DNA from: Chitinophagales bacterium
Lineage (GTDB): Bacteria; Bacteroidota; Bacteroidia; Chitinophagales; LD1
Assembly: GCA_016787045.1 (NCBI GenBank)
Contig: JAEUVA010000037.1
Span: 1-64,000 of the forward strand
Length of the DNA: 64,000 nucleotides
Direction of reading: 5' to 3'
The notes below the pieces were generated by a model. The model saw only the letters and a list, made by a program, of their open reading frames with translations. It had not been told where the DNA came from and did not search any database. This document shows, piece by piece, positions 27,334 through 37,151 of the stretch; the first letter of the stretch is position 1; each line of letters opens with the position of its first letter. The position numbers were made by a program, and so were the translations under genes.

Positions 27334-30300
27334 CTACCGTACAAGCGTTACGTTGCCTTTTACTTCTACAGAGTTGCCGCTGCTACATTCACCTTTGGCG
27401 GTATAAACATACACAGCCACATCAGCAGGTTTACCATTTACGGTGCCATCCCAACCTTCATTGATGCTGGCACTATCGTACACTAATTTGCCCCAGCGGT
27501 CATACACGCGGAAGTACTCTAACTTACGTAAACCAATACCGCGCACGTACAACAAATCGTTTAATCCATCGCCATTAGGGGTAAATGTATTAGGCACAAA
27601 AACCATACTTGGCGAACATTCAACCACACGGAGCACTACAGAATCTACCGTTTGGCAGCCCCACTGGTTAGTAGCCACCACATACGCTACCTGCGACTGA
27701 TTGACTGTTATATATGGCCTGCGGCAGGTGGTGCAACTTAGCTCATCAACAGCCGTCCAGCTATACGAAACCTGGTCAGGGGAAGCGGCATATATTTGGA
27801 CCTCTGTACCCGGAGTTACTATTTGATCATCACCGGCTTCTAAGTTAGGTAGTGGTGCTACAGTTATATGTACTTGCTCTGTATCGGGTATGCAGGTAGA
27901 ACTGCTCACAATAACAGTATAAGTATAATCGCCAAATGGCGCATCTACTACGGGGTCTTGTATGGTAGAAGAACTTAAGTATTGGGCTGGCGACCACAAG
28001 TATGAAGTATCGTTAAACGAGGCCTCACGTACGGTCAAATCCAATGGCACTACCCCCCCATCACACACTAAAGTATCGCTGATATTGAGGTCTGCAACAA
28101 CTCTATCAATTACATACACTCTTACAATTCTGGATATAGAACAGCCGGTACTATTACTACCCGTTACCCTGTATATCATACTATCCGGAGGAAAAACCTT
28201 CGGATTTACACTTAAAGAATCATCTATATACATGCCCGGAGTCCAGGTAGCGGCTAATACACCTGCACCTGCAGTTAGTTGTAAGGTATCGCCAGGGCAA
28301 ATCCGATAAAATATTCCGGGGAAAATAGGTGGCAGCGGGTCAACATTCACAGTTATTGTGTCGCGCGCCACACAGCCAATGCTGGTAGTTGCAGTTACGT
28401 AATATGTAATAGTATCCGGTGCTGTACTTAGTGGATCTCTACAGGTATCGCAATTCAAATATTTGGGCGATTGGTCTGCTTCCCATAAAAAGAAATCGCC
28501 AAGAGGAAGATAGAACTGCACATAGTTTCCTTTACATACCGAAGTATCAGTAGGTAAATTAGGATAGGGTATTAACCCCACTACAATGGTATCTACCGGG
28601 TAAGAAACCACACATCCTAAACTATCGGTAAGTGTAAACACCGGATAATATTTACCGGGTTCGGTATAGGTATATACTATATCCACTGTATCGTCATAAA
28701 CAATGCCTAATCCAATATCTGCTTTTATATCAATTGTATTAGTACTGTAAGTGCCGCTGTATGTAACAGTTAGTGGAACGCAACCTGTATCCGGGTCGGC
28801 AGTAAAGTTGCCAATGGGACCACCAACTAAAATGTATTGCAGTTTCATTATAGAATCGCGACAGCCCGAAGAATCAAAAGCAACTAATGCAACATCATAA
28901 GCTCCGGGGAACTTGTACACATGTAATGGGTTTCGGTCGCTGCTGGTATCCCCATCACCAAAATACCAAAGCCATTGCAAATCAGTACGATTGGTAGAAT
29001 TGAAAAACTGTACCGGAAATGGCGGGCAAGAAGAGAAAATAGTATTAGCAAAAAAGTCAGCTTCCGGTGTATCTACATCCATCAGATTGGGCATAATTAG
29101 CGTATCGCGGCAACCTGCATTGTTATTAAAAACAACCAGCATGACAGAGTATGTACCGGAGTTGGCGTATGTATGCACCGGATTTTTTTGAGTAGATGTA
29201 CCTCCATCTCCAAAGTGCCACAAATAACTCAATCCATTGTTAGGTGTAGAGGTATTGGTAAACTGCACCGATTCTCCCGGGCACACCGCAGTATCTGAAG
29301 TGAAGTTGGGTACAATATCTTGAGAGTTGATAGAGCGAACTGTGGTGGCAGAGCATCCATTGTTATCTGTAACAGTTAGGGTAACTGAGAAATTTCCCAC
29401 CACATTGTAAGTGTAAGTAGGGTTGGCAATTATTGAGCTGTCTCCGGTACCAAATCGGTATTTCCAAGATATAATATTGCCCATGAACGATTTACTACTA
29501 TCGTTAAACTGCACAGCAAACGGAGCACAACCAACTGATGGATTTCTGAAAAAATTGGCTTTGATACCATTCACTCGTATGTATTGGTTTCGCACAAGTG
29601 TATCGGAGCAAAGCTGGCCGGGGTTAATAATCAATCTTACCGTATAAAAACCGGTGTCTGTGTAAGTGTGGGTGGGGTTCTGAAGATTGCTGAATGTATT
29701 ATCTCCAAAACTCCACAGCCAAGAACTGGCAAAAACTGAGCTGTCTACAAAATTGACAGTAAGCGGCAAACACCCTTGAAGCGTATCGGCAAAAAACAAT
29801 GCATTGGGTGTGCCAATGGGTAATGTCTTTTTAGAAGAATCAACACAACCGGTGGTAAAGTTAGAAACCGTAAGAGTGATAACATACGAATTTTGTGATG
29901 GAAAAGTATGCACCGGATTTTGCAGCGTAGAGGTAGTACCATCACCAAAATCCCAAAACCAAGTATCGGCACCCTGTGAGGTATCGTGAAACGCCACAGT
30001 AGTGGGATTCGTGCAATCAAACTCAAAATAAAAATCGGCCTTGGGCACTACTATCAAAATGTAATCTACACGCTCTGTATCGGCAGCGCACCCCTGGTTG
30101 ATTACTGTAAGCGATATGGTGTATACCCCGGTATCGGAATACTGGTGAACCGGGTTAGGTAAAGCACTGGTTTGCCCATCGCCAAACTCCCACAAAAATA
30201 ATGTTTGCGCTCCTGCACCGGTTACTGTATTTGAAAAATTGATGGGCTGATTGACACACTGAATAAGCGGAGTGGCAACAAAGCCGGGTTGCAAGGTTTG

Positions 30301-31863
30301 CCCAACATTAATAAAACCATTATACACAAACGTGTCTCTGCAACCTGAGGCAGTTTGTACTATTAGCTGGGGTACAAAACTTCCCGTACTAGTGTAAGTA
30401 TGTTGTGGATTGGCCTGAGTAGAGGTACCACCATCGCCAAATGTCCATTGGTAACTAACTATTGGTTCTATAGTTGTAGTGGTGTTTGTAAATGTAACTA
30501 TGAGCGGAGTGCACCCCTGTGGCGAATCTATTGTAAAAGAGGCATCTAATGTGCCTATATCAATTAGGTTAGGTAAAGTAATAGTGTTTACACATCCGCC
30601 CGAGTTAGTCAACTGCACACTAACAGTGTAGCTACCAATAGCGGTGTAGGTGTGCGATGGGTTGGCTGCTGTTGAAGTGCCTCCATCACCAAATGTCCAA
30701 TTGTAAGCTACAGCACCCGATGCGTTGGAGCTAAAGTTGGGGGTAAATGGCGCACTGCACTCAATCGTATCATTGGCCGTAATGCTTCCAGTAGCCGGTG
30801 AGGTTACATTTATATAAGCTGTTTTGGTAACTGTGTTGGTACAGTTGCCATAAGTAACCGTAAGTGTAACTGTATAAGTACCATTGGCTGCATAGGTATG
30901 CGAAGGGTTTTGTTGTGTAGAACTGCCCCCATCGCCAAAAGTCCAACTCCATGATGTGGCGAAATTTGATGTGTCTGTAAACTGGATAGGAATGTTATTG
31001 CAAGCGTTTGGGTTTGACACTGTAAAGCCGGCCACAACATTAGTGGCAGAAACCACAATAGTATCCCAGGCAAGGCAGCCATAAGAATCTGTGGCTGTAA
31101 CTACCACGTTGTAAACACCACTAAAAAAAACTTGTGTTGGGTTTTGCTGCGTAGAGGTGCCGTTGCCAAAATCCCAATTGTAAGTTAAAGCACCATTAGA
31201 AGAAGACCCATTAGAAGAAAAATTAACCACCAATGGTGGGGTGCACGTACTTGCCGGATTAGGATTGCTGTTTGCCGTAACCGTGGGCTGGTTGCCTATA
31301 AGCACATAATTATTTTTAACCATATTGGCCTGACAGCCGTTGCTGTCTATCATCACCAAAATCACATTGTAAGAACCTGTAGCGTTGTAACAATGATCAA
31401 TGTTGTACCCCGTTTGTGCCGGTGTACCATCGCCAAAATCCCAAACATATTGTACCACGGGGCTTTCACCGGGTATGGTTTGGTTTACAAAACTTACATT
31501 ATGGCACGGCTGAACGCAACCGGTAGGGTTAGGCGATGTAAAATTTGCCGTAGGTGGTAAAAATACGCGTATCTGTTGAAAGCAAGAATCTGTACTGCTG
31601 CCATTGCTCACAACGTGTTTTACGTTGTATATGCCCGGAAGAGGGTACGAGGTAGCAGGGTTGGTAAGTGTGGAAGTGTTTCCGTTATCAAAATCCCAAA
31701 AATGGCTGGTTGGGCCACCGGTACTTAAATCTGTAAAACTAATAGAAGATAATGGCGCACAACCCGTTTGCTGACTGGCCGAAAAAAAGCATTGCACTTG
31801 CTGCGCCATAACAGCAACACTTAATGCCATAAAAACAAAACAGATGTTAATCCTTTTCTGCAT
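27334..31863 (-). CDS. Giant PKD-repeat T9SS type B surface protein (1509 aa)
   Basis: A signal peptide (MQKRINICFVFMALSVAVMAQ) leads into about thirteen PKD-type repeats of about 75-85 residues, most showing the core W-FGDG, a P-HTY segment and a conserved central Cys with a second Cys near the end of the repeat, so one disulfide per repeat is likely. Four Ig-like repeats of about 70 residues follow, two with a CDTC or CTTC pair. The C-terminus (FVPNTFTPNGDGLNDLLYV ... VYVYTAKGEC) is a gliding-motility/type B T9SS sorting domain, as in adhesins such as SprB. Start is ATG 31863; the in-frame TTG two codons upstream is unlikely. Probably an extended surface adhesin; ligand unknown. The next gene is an outer-membrane barrel. 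Confidence 0.93.
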   Translation of the reverse strand: MQKRINICFVFMALSVAVMAQQVQCFFSASQQTGCAPLSSISFTDLSTGGPTSHFWDFDNGNTSTLTNPATSYPLPGIYNVKHVVSNGSSTDSCFQQIRVFLPPTANFTSPNPTGCVQPCHNVSFVNQTIPGESPVVQYVWDFGDGTPAQTGYNIDHCYNATGSYNVILVMIDSNGCQANMVKNNYVLIGNQPTVTANSNPNPASTCTPPLVVNFSSNGSSSNGALTYNWDFGNGTSTQQNPTQVFFSGVYNVVVTATDSYGCLAWDTIVVSATNVVAGFTVSNPNACNNIPIQFTDTSNFATSWSWTFGDGGSSTQQNPSHTYAANGTYTVTLTVTYGNCTNTVTKTAYINVTSPATGSITANDTIECSAPFTPNFSSNASGAVAYNWTFGDGGTSTAANPSHTYTAIGSYTVSVQLTNSGGCVNTITLPNLIDIGTLDASFTIDSPQGCTPLIVTFTNTTTTIEPIVSYQWTFGDGGTSTQANPQHTYTSTGSFVPQLIVQTASGCRDTFVYNGFINVGQTLQPGFVATPLIQCVNQPINFSNTVTGAGAQTLFLWEFGDGQTSALPNPVHQYSDTGVYTISLTVINQGCAADTERVDYILIVVPKADFYFEFDCTNPTTVAFHDTSQGADTWFWDFGDGTTSTLQNPVHTFPSQNSYVITLTVSNFTTGCVDSSKKTLPIGTPNALFFADTLQGCLPLTVNFVDSSVFASSWLWSFGDNTFSNLQNPTHTYTDTGFYTVRLIINPGQLCSDTLVRNQYIRVNGIKANFFRNPSVGCAPFAVQFNDSSKSFMGNIISWKYRFGTGDSSIIANPTYTYNVVGNFSVTLTVTDNNGCSATTVRSINSQDIVPNFTSDTAVCPGESVQFTNTSTPNNGLSYLWHFGDGGTSTQKNPVHTYANSGTYSVMLVVFNNNAGCRDTLIMPNLMDVDTPEADFFANTIFSSCPPFPVQFFNSTNRTDLQWLWYFGDGDTSSDRNPLHVYKFPGAYDVALVAFDSSGCRDSIMKLQYILVGGPIGNFTADPDTGCVPLTVTYSGTYSTNTIDIKADIGLGIVYDDTVDIVYTYTEPGKYYPVFTLTDSLGCVVSYPVDTIVVGLIPYPNLPTDTSVCKGNYVQFYLPLGDFFLWEADQSPKYLNCDTCRDPLSTAPDTITYYVTATTSIGCVARDTITVNVDPLPPIFPGIFYRICPGDTLQLTAGAGVLAATWTPGMYIDDSLSVNPKVFPPDSMIYRVTGSNSTGCSISRIVRVYVIDRVVADLNISDTLVCDGGVVPLDLTVREASFNDTSYLWSPAQYLSSSTIQDPVVDAPFGDYTYTVIVSSSTCIPDTEQVHITVAPLPNLEAGDDQIVTPGTEVQIYAASPDQVSYSWTAVDELSCTTCRRPYITVNQSQVAYVVATNQWGCQTVDSVVLRVVECSPSMVFVPNTFTPNGDGLNDLLYVRGIGLRKLEYFRVYDRWGKLVYDSASINEGWDGTVNGKPADVAVYVYTAKGECSSGNSVEVKGNVTLVR

Positions 31864-32092
31864 CAGCAAATTACCCTTTCTTTTTGTATAGATGCAAAGT
31901 AAGTAGCTTACTGTTGCATAGCTTGTTCGGTTCCTTGGTGGTTAAACTGTAAATACGCCAAAATTGTTTCATTCGGTTCACACACAGTTACACACATTTC
32001 TCAAATTGCAAGTATATCACAAAAACTGTAGCGCTTTTACAAAAACTCGTCTTGCAATACTTATTCAATTGCTTTACTATTGCCGCCCACCA

Positions 32093-32176
32093 GCCCGGAT
32101 GGCGAAACTGGTAGACGCACTACTTTGAGGTGGTAGCGCCCGAAAGGGTGTGCGAGTTCGAATCTCGCTTCGGGCA
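32093..32176 (+). tRNA. tRNA-Leu (anticodon GAG)
   Basis: Complete cloverleaf of 84 nt: acceptor GCCCGGA pairs with TTCGGGC, anticodon stem CTACT/GGTAG encloses loop TTGAGGT with anticodon GAG at 32127-32129, and a long variable arm (GCGCCCGAAAGGGTGTG region) marks a class II tRNA. T arm GAGTTCGAATCTC is standard. The 3' CCA is not encoded. A weak promoter-like TACTATTG lies about 15 bp upstream. It is followed by a terminator. Confidence 0.96.
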
Positions 32177-32184
32177 CAGCATCA

Positions 32185-32207
32185 AAACCACCTTCGGGTG
32201 GTTTTTT
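32185..32207 (+). terminator. Rho-independent terminator of tRNA-Leu
   Basis: Stem AAACCACC / GGTGGTTT with a TTCG tetraloop and T run, nine bases after the tRNA. Confidence 0.92.
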
Positions 32208-32262
32208 GGTTCTCTAAACAAATTCTACTCTTCTTCAAGGTTTCAAAATTTAATTTCACCGC

Positions 32263-32940
32263 ATGAATATTTTGGTCATAGAAGACGAAAAGAAAACTGC
32301 AGATGCCATTTGCAGCGGACTGGAAGAAAGCGGCTACAAAACAGAAGTGGCCTACAATGGCTCTTCCGGGTTAGAACTGGGCTTATCTGGCAAATTTCAA
32401 TTGGTGGTGTCAGACATTATCATGCCGGGTATTAATGGCATGGAACTCTGTAACCGCCTAAGAAAACACAATCCCGACCTACTTATACTCATGCTTACCG
32501 CCCTGGATTCTAAAGATAATGTGGTAAAAGGTTTAGATGCCGGTGCTGATGATTACCTGACAAAGCCGTTTGATTTCAGAGAATTGCTGGCACGCATTCG
32601 CTCGCTTAGCAAGCGAATAGAAAACCGCACCAAAAACACCGTTCTGCTTTTTGCCGATGTGCGCATGGATACTGAAGCCAAAACAATTTCGCGTAAGGGA
32701 TCCGAAATTTTACTCACCGCCAAAGAGTTTGAGTTGTTTGAATACTTTATGCGAAGGCCGGGCAAAGTACTATCGCGCAGCGAGCTATCAGAAAATATCT
32801 GGAATATTGATTTTTCTACCGGCACCAACTTTGTAGAAGTGTACATCAACTACCTTCGCAATAAAATTGACAAACCCTTTGCAAAAAAATTGATTCATAA
32901 CGTACATGGCAAAGGGTATGTGTTGAAAGAAGAAACCTGA
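32263..32940 (+). CDS. OmpR-family response regulator
   Basis: A 225-residue regulator with an N-terminal receiver (phospho-acceptor Asp51 in LVVSDIIMPG; acidic pocket IEDE at 6-9; Lys in LTKPFD) and a C-terminal winged-helix DNA-binding domain (LTAKEFELFEYFMRRPGK, then TNFVEVYINYLRNKID and HNVHGKGYVL). It lies 9 bp before the histidine kinase at 32950, so they form a cognate pair with the regulator first, the order seen in CusRS/CopRS-like systems. Target genes and signal cannot be read from the sequence. Separate from the second pair at 35270-37072. Confidence 0.95.
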   Translation: MNILVIEDEKKTADAICSGLEESGYKTEVAYNGSSGLELGLSGKFQLVVSDIIMPGINGMELCNRLRKHNPDLLILMLTALDSKDNVVKGLDAGADDYLTKPFDFRELLARIRSLSKRIENRTKNTVLLFADVRMDTEAKTISRKGSEILLTAKEFELFEYFMRRPGKVLSRSELSENIWNIDFSTGTNFVEVYINYLRNKIDKPFAKKLIHNVHGKGYVLKEET

Positions 32941-32949
32941 AAACCACCA

Positions 32950-34326
32950 ATGAAAATCCGCGCGCGGCTTACACTAAGTTTTTTAGTAACGGTATCGGCC
33001 ATTATCCTCCTCATCTTTGCAGTTATATACGGGGCTGCTTACGTATATTCCAAACAAAGCTTCAACGAACGCCTATACAATAAAGCCCTTACTACTGCTA
33101 TACTCTTAATGAAAGTAGATGAGATAGACTCATCGCTCTTAAAAACTATTGACAAAGCACAACAAGATGTGCTACTCAACGAAAAAGTAGTGGTGTATAA
33201 CGATAGCGGACAAGAGATTTACACAAATAACGATTTGATAGAAGTTCATCTTACACCAGAGGAAATTCAAGAAATTAAACGAAAAAAAAATCATCGTTTT
33301 ATTCAAAATAAGTACACCGTTAGCGGCATTTACTACACCGACCGCTACAACCGGGCTGTAGTCATAGCAGCTGCTATAGATAAACCCGGTGATGACCTTT
33401 TGCGGCAATTGCTGATCATGCTCTCGCTTTCATATCTCTTTTCGTTGCTGGTAGTGGCTGTTACCGGTTGGTTTTATGTAGGGCGTGCGCTAGAGCCCAT
33501 TACCACCATTGTAAAAAAAGTAGCCAACCTCTCACCGGTCGAGAAATCGGAGCGGTTACCGGTGGCTACCGAGCAAGATGAAATTAGTACACTCATCAAA
33601 ACGTTTAACGGCTTATTTGATAAACTTGAAGATTCGTTCAAACTCCAAAAAAACTTTGTGGCCAACGTTTCGCACGAAATCAACAACCCGCTAACTAAGA
33701 TAAAATCGCAGATAGAGGTGAGTATGATGCAAAACCGCAACGAGGAGCAGTACCGTAAAGTTATGAGCAGCATATTGGAAGATGCCAATGATTTAACTGT
33801 GCTTTTGCAAAACCTCTTGCAGTTTTCTAAAATCAGCAGCGGGCACGAAATGCCCCTGGCTCCGTTTCGTATAGACGAGTTGTTGTTTGATGTACGCCAG
33901 GCAGTTATTCAAAACAACAGTGCCTACAAAGTAAATATGGAGTTTGAAAGTGTACCCACCGATGAAGAACAACTGGTAGTTACTGGCAACAAAGCGCTGT
34001 TTGCCATTGCCCTGAAAAACATTACCGAAAATGCCTGTAAGTTTTCTACCAACCATACTGCCAAAGTGGTGTTGAGTGCTATAGACGGCATCACCATAAG
34101 CATTATTGATAATGGCCCGGGTATAGCGCCTGCCGATTTACCGCATATCTTTGAACCATTTTACCGCTCACCGTCTATGGAATCGGTAAAGGGATACGGC
34201 ATTGGCTTGGCCCTCGCACACCGGATAATGCAGGCGCATGGTTTGCGATTGCAGGTTAAATCATCCTCCGGAGAAGGTGCAAGATTTTACATTAACTTCT
34301 CTAATAAAGTTCTAACAAAAGGTTAG
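32950..34326 (+). CDS. Sensor histidine kinase (HAMP, HisKA, HATPase)
   Basis: A 458-residue membrane kinase. Two membrane segments (about residues 9-32 and 155-177) enclose a periplasmic sensor region of about 120 residues with no recognised domain. A HAMP linker (GRALEPITTIVKKV) follows, then HisKA with phospho-accepting His242 in ANVSHEINNPLTKIK, and HATPase_c with N box NITENACKF, G1 DNGPGIAP and G2 GYGIGLAL. Partner of the regulator at 32263. A strong terminator at 34389 closes this unit. Confidence 0.95.
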   Translation: MKIRARLTLSFLVTVSAIILLIFAVIYGAAYVYSKQSFNERLYNKALTTAILLMKVDEIDSSLLKTIDKAQQDVLLNEKVVVYNDSGQEIYTNNDLIEVHLTPEEIQEIKRKKNHRFIQNKYTVSGIYYTDRYNRAVVIAAAIDKPGDDLLRQLLIMLSLSYLFSLLVVAVTGWFYVGRALEPITTIVKKVANLSPVEKSERLPVATEQDEISTLIKTFNGLFDKLEDSFKLQKNFVANVSHEINNPLTKIKSQIEVSMMQNRNEEQYRKVMSSILEDANDLTVLLQNLLQFSKISSGHEMPLAPFRIDELLFDVRQAVIQNNSAYKVNMEFESVPTDEEQLVVTGNKALFAIALKNITENACKFSTNHTAKVVLSAIDGITISIIDNGPGIAPADLPHIFEPFYRSPSMESVKGYGIGLALAHRIMQAHGLRLQVKSSSGEGARFYINFSNKVLTKG

Positions 34327-34388
34327 CCAACAACTCCTTACCATTGCATTACAAAACACGAATAAGGTTTCGGTTAATAATTGACAAG

Positions 34389-34421
34389 AATCTCCGCCCT
34401 CCATGGGCGGAGATTTTTTTT
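34389..34421 (+). terminator. Rho-independent terminator
   Basis: Perfect 11-bp stem AATCTCCGCCC / GGGCGGAGATT, loop TCCAT, and a run of Ts. Closes the two-component operon. It lies upstream of the real start of the SDR gene and argues against the in-frame ATG at 34403, which is inside the hairpin. Confidence 0.95.
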
Positions 34422-34498
34422 GGGGAGTTGCCAGACAACTTTCCTCATGTTATCTTGCTGATTTTTACTTTCGTCCTATACCTAACCACTTAACTATT

Positions 34499-35269
34499 AT
34501 GTTCAAATCCAATCTACTTGAAAACCAAACCGCCTTAGTAACCGGTGGTGGCAGTGGTATAGGTTTTGCCATTGCCCGTCAGCTTTTGCAGAGTGGCTGC
34601 CGGGTAATTATTTCTTCGCGCAAAGAAGAGCGGCTGCAAGCCGCCACTGTGCAACTTTCTGCCTTTGGGGCTGTGCGCTATGTGGTATGCGATACCCGCG
34701 AGCCGGAGCAAGTAGAGCAGTTGGCACAAAGCATACGCTCTACCGAAAAACAGTTAGATATTTTAGTTAATAATGCCGGTGGTCAGTTTCCATCGCCAGC
34801 AGAGGGCATTAGTTTTAAGGGGTGGAATGCGGTAGTTAACAACAACCTCAATGGCACCTTTTATGTAACCCAAATTTTAGCCAAGCATTTTTTTATTCCG
34901 CAAAACAGCGGCAAAGTCATTAATATAATAGCCAATATGTTTCGGGGCTTTCCGGGTATGGCACATACCGGAGCAGCGCGGGCAGGTGTAGATAACTTGA
35001 CCAAAACGCTTGCTGTAGAATGGAGCAAATACAACATACAGCTAAATGCTATAGCACCGGGCATAATAAAAAGTACAGGGTTAGAGCAGTACCCACCAGA
35101 GTTTTTGCAAGGTGTGGAAGAAACTATACCCGCTAAACGCCTCGGTACTGTGGATGAAGTGGCGTGGCTTGCTCTGTTTTTAAGTAGCCCAATGGCTAAC
35201 TATATTACCGGAGAAACTATTTATGTAGATGGCGGGCAACGGCTCTGGGGCGACCTTTGGAAAATGTAA
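34499..35269 (+). CDS. SDR oxidoreductase, peroxisomal trans-2-enoyl-CoA reductase (PECR)-like
   Basis: A 256-residue Rossmann-fold reductase. Cofactor motif TGGGSGIG at about residues 15-22 and NNAGG at about 92-96. SSRKEER after the second strand favours NADPH. Instead of the usual YxxxK pair, the active-site region reads GMAHTGAARAGVDNLTKTLAVEW; this matches the peroxisomal trans-2-enoyl-CoA reductase/2,4-dienoyl-CoA reductase branch, in which the canonical Tyr is absent, so it is a family trait and not a defect. Likely role is enoyl-CoA reduction in fatty-acid metabolism. ATG 34499 is chosen over 34403 because the latter lies in a terminator. Its stop is directly adjacent to the stop of the convergent regulator gene. 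Confidence 0.88.
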   Translation: MFKSNLLENQTALVTGGGSGIGFAIARQLLQSGCRVIISSRKEERLQAATVQLSAFGAVRYVVCDTREPEQVEQLAQSIRSTEKQLDILVNNAGGQFPSPAEGISFKGWNAVVNNNLNGTFYVTQILAKHFFIPQNSGKVINIIANMFRGFPGMAHTGAARAGVDNLTKTLAVEWSKYNIQLNAIAPGIIKSTGLEQYPPEFLQGVEETIPAKRLGTVDEVAWLALFLSSPMANYITGETIYVDGGQRLWGDLWKM

Positions 35270-36001
35270 CTACACCTCCTCTTTATCGGTAAACTTGTAA
35301 CCAATACCACGCACTGAGTGAAAATGCCGCGGATTGGAAGGGTCTTTTTCAAAATACTTGCGAAAAGAGTTCACAAAATTATCAATAGTTCGGGTGGTGG
35401 GGTACACATCGTACCCCCATACTACCTCTAATATTTGTTTGCGCGATACAGCCGTGCCGCGCTTTTCAATCAATAGTTTCAGCAATTCTACTTCCCGTTT
35501 AGTGAGGTCAATTTTTTTGCCACCTACACCTGTTGCTTTAAAATTGGTGAAGTTAATTTCGCATTTATTAAAAGAATAGGTACCCTGTACTTGCTCCTCG
35601 GCAGCATTACCACGCACGCTATGCCGTACCAATACTTTTACCCGCAGCAGCAATTCCTCTAAGTTAAAGGGCTTGGTCAGATAATCATCGGCACCGGTTT
35701 TTAGCCCCTCTACTTTGTCTTGGCTGCTGTCTTTAGCTGTAAGAAAAAGCACCGGGGTATGGGTGTCTTCTAAGCGGATATTTTGGCAAACCGTAAAACC
35801 ATCCATCTCGGGCATCATCACATCTAAAATAATCATGTTGTATCTGCTGTTCTTCGCCAACTTGAGTGCTTTTATACCGGTTTCTGCTTCGTCTACTTCG
35901 TAGCCCTCCATCTCTAAATTCATTCGGATAACATCCCGGAGGTTTTCTTCATCCTCGGCCAGTAATATTCGTTTTGTGGGTGTAGTGGCAACTTGGCTCA
36001 T
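35270..36001 (-). CDS. OmpR/PhoB-family response regulator
   Basis: A 243-residue regulator: receiver with Asp60 (MIILDVMMPEMDG), acidic AEDEE at 15-19 and Lys in LTKPFN, then a winged-helix domain (IDLTKREVELLKLLIEKRG, TRTIDNFVNSFRKYFE, HSVRGIGYKF). It is the second gene of a kinase-regulator pair, 57 bp after the kinase at 36059. Similar PhoB-like regulators often follow single-sensor kinases in Bacteroidota; the stimulus is not known. Confidence 0.95.
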   Translation of the reverse strand: MSQVATTPTKRILLAEDEENLRDVIRMNLEMEGYEVDEAETGIKALKLAKNSRYNMIILDVMMPEMDGFTVCQNIRLEDTHTPVLFLTAKDSSQDKVEGLKTGADDYLTKPFNLEELLLRVKVLVRHSVRGNAAEEQVQGTYSFNKCEINFTNFKATGVGGKKIDLTKREVELLKLLIEKRGTAVSRKQILEVVWGYDVYPTTRTIDNFVNSFRKYFEKDPSNPRHFHSVRGIGYKFTDKEEV

Positions 36002-36058
36002 GCGCTAAGATTTAATTCAATGATAACTAATTCACATGCAAACTGCACAGTTCAATTG

Positions 36059-37072
36059 TCAAAAGTTTGTCATTTTTCGCTCTGCGGGTAGTTTAATTTC
36101 AAAGGTAGTGCCGCAGGGTTGATTGTTATATACCTCTATACTACCATCAAAAATCTCTATGTATTTTTTTACAATGTACAACCCAAGTCCGGTACCCTTG
36201 GTGGTGCGGGTATTTTCGTTTCCCACTCTATAAAACTTATTAAAAATTTTAGATTTTTCTTCATCTGGAATGCCAATACCATTATCGCTCACCCGCAGTA
36301 CTACGTTGCTGTTTATGGATTGCAACGACACCCTTACAATAGATTTTTCAGGTGAGTATTTGATGGCGTTCTCTACTAAATTCATCACTACAGAAGTGAA
36401 CCCCAACAAATCACCGGTAGCAATCAACTGCGCGGGAGCCAGCACCTGAACTTCAACCCCCTTTTTGTTGGTAGAGATTCGTTCACAGACCTTACAAACT
36501 ATCTCAGCTATGTTGATGGCATCCATAGAAAAACCGTGCTGCTCTTGTTCCATTTTGGCAGCAAACAGTATGTTATCTACCAATCCTTCTAATCGCTGTA
36601 GGTCATCTAAGCTACCTCCAATCATTCTGGCTTGCTGCTCTTCTTCTAATTTTCTTTTTACCAATGTTTGAAGCGATAACTTGATGGTAGAAAGTGGTGA
36701 TTTAAGTTCATGCGTAATGCTGAGCAAAAAGTTTTTTTGCTGCTGTGCCAGTTCTATTTCGCGCTTAAAAACTTTACGAACTCGTAGCAAACCGGCTATC
36801 ATTAATACAATAAACACACTGCCTTCTAACAGTATCATCAAACACTGCCGCTTGTACTTACTATGTATAACTCCATATTCTGCAGTACTTTTAAAATCTT
36901 CGCCCGGGTTAGATTTAGAAAACATAATTCCTTGCAACTCTACCTTCTCGCGATAAACACTCTCATTTTTACTAAAAAGCAAGTAGCCCCACCAGAGCGC
37001 AAATACAATGATGTAGCCAAAAACAATATGAAATATCTTAAAGGGGTCTGCACGAAGTAGCTGTTTAATCAT
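36059..37072 (-). CDS. Sensor histidine kinase (two membrane segments)
   Basis: A 337-residue kinase with membrane segments at about residues 13-33 and 77-97 enclosing a short extracytoplasmic loop of about 43 residues, too small for a known sensor domain. HisKA follows with His121 in LSITHELKSPLSTIK, then HATPase_c with N box NLVENAIKYSP, G1 DNGIGIPDEE and G2 TGLGLYIVKKY. Cognate to the regulator at 35270. Signal perception may be within the membrane or through a partner protein. Confidence 0.95.
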   Translation of the reverse strand: MIKQLLRADPFKIFHIVFGYIIVFALWWGYLLFSKNESVYREKVELQGIMFSKSNPGEDFKSTAEYGVIHSKYKRQCLMILLEGSVFIVLMIAGLLRVRKVFKREIELAQQQKNFLLSITHELKSPLSTIKLSLQTLVKRKLEEEQQARMIGGSLDDLQRLEGLVDNILFAAKMEQEQHGFSMDAINIAEIVCKVCERISTNKKGVEVQVLAPAQLIATGDLLGFTSVVMNLVENAIKYSPEKSIVRVSLQSINSNVVLRVSDNGIGIPDEEKSKIFNKFYRVGNENTRTTKGTGLGLYIVKKYIEIFDGSIEVYNNQPCGTTFEIKLPAERKMTNF

Positions 37073-37151
37073 AATTATCTATTGACATTGCTTTGGGTAT
37101 AGAAAACGACTGTATGTTAGATGAAATAATTTTTGGCTATAATTGTAACAC

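Noticed and set aside
27334..31863. Regularly spaced similar DNA segments that might look like a repeat array
   Set aside because: Spacing of about 230 bp follows the protein PKD repeats and the frame is open throughout; there are no short identical repeats with unique spacers, so it is not a CRISPR array.
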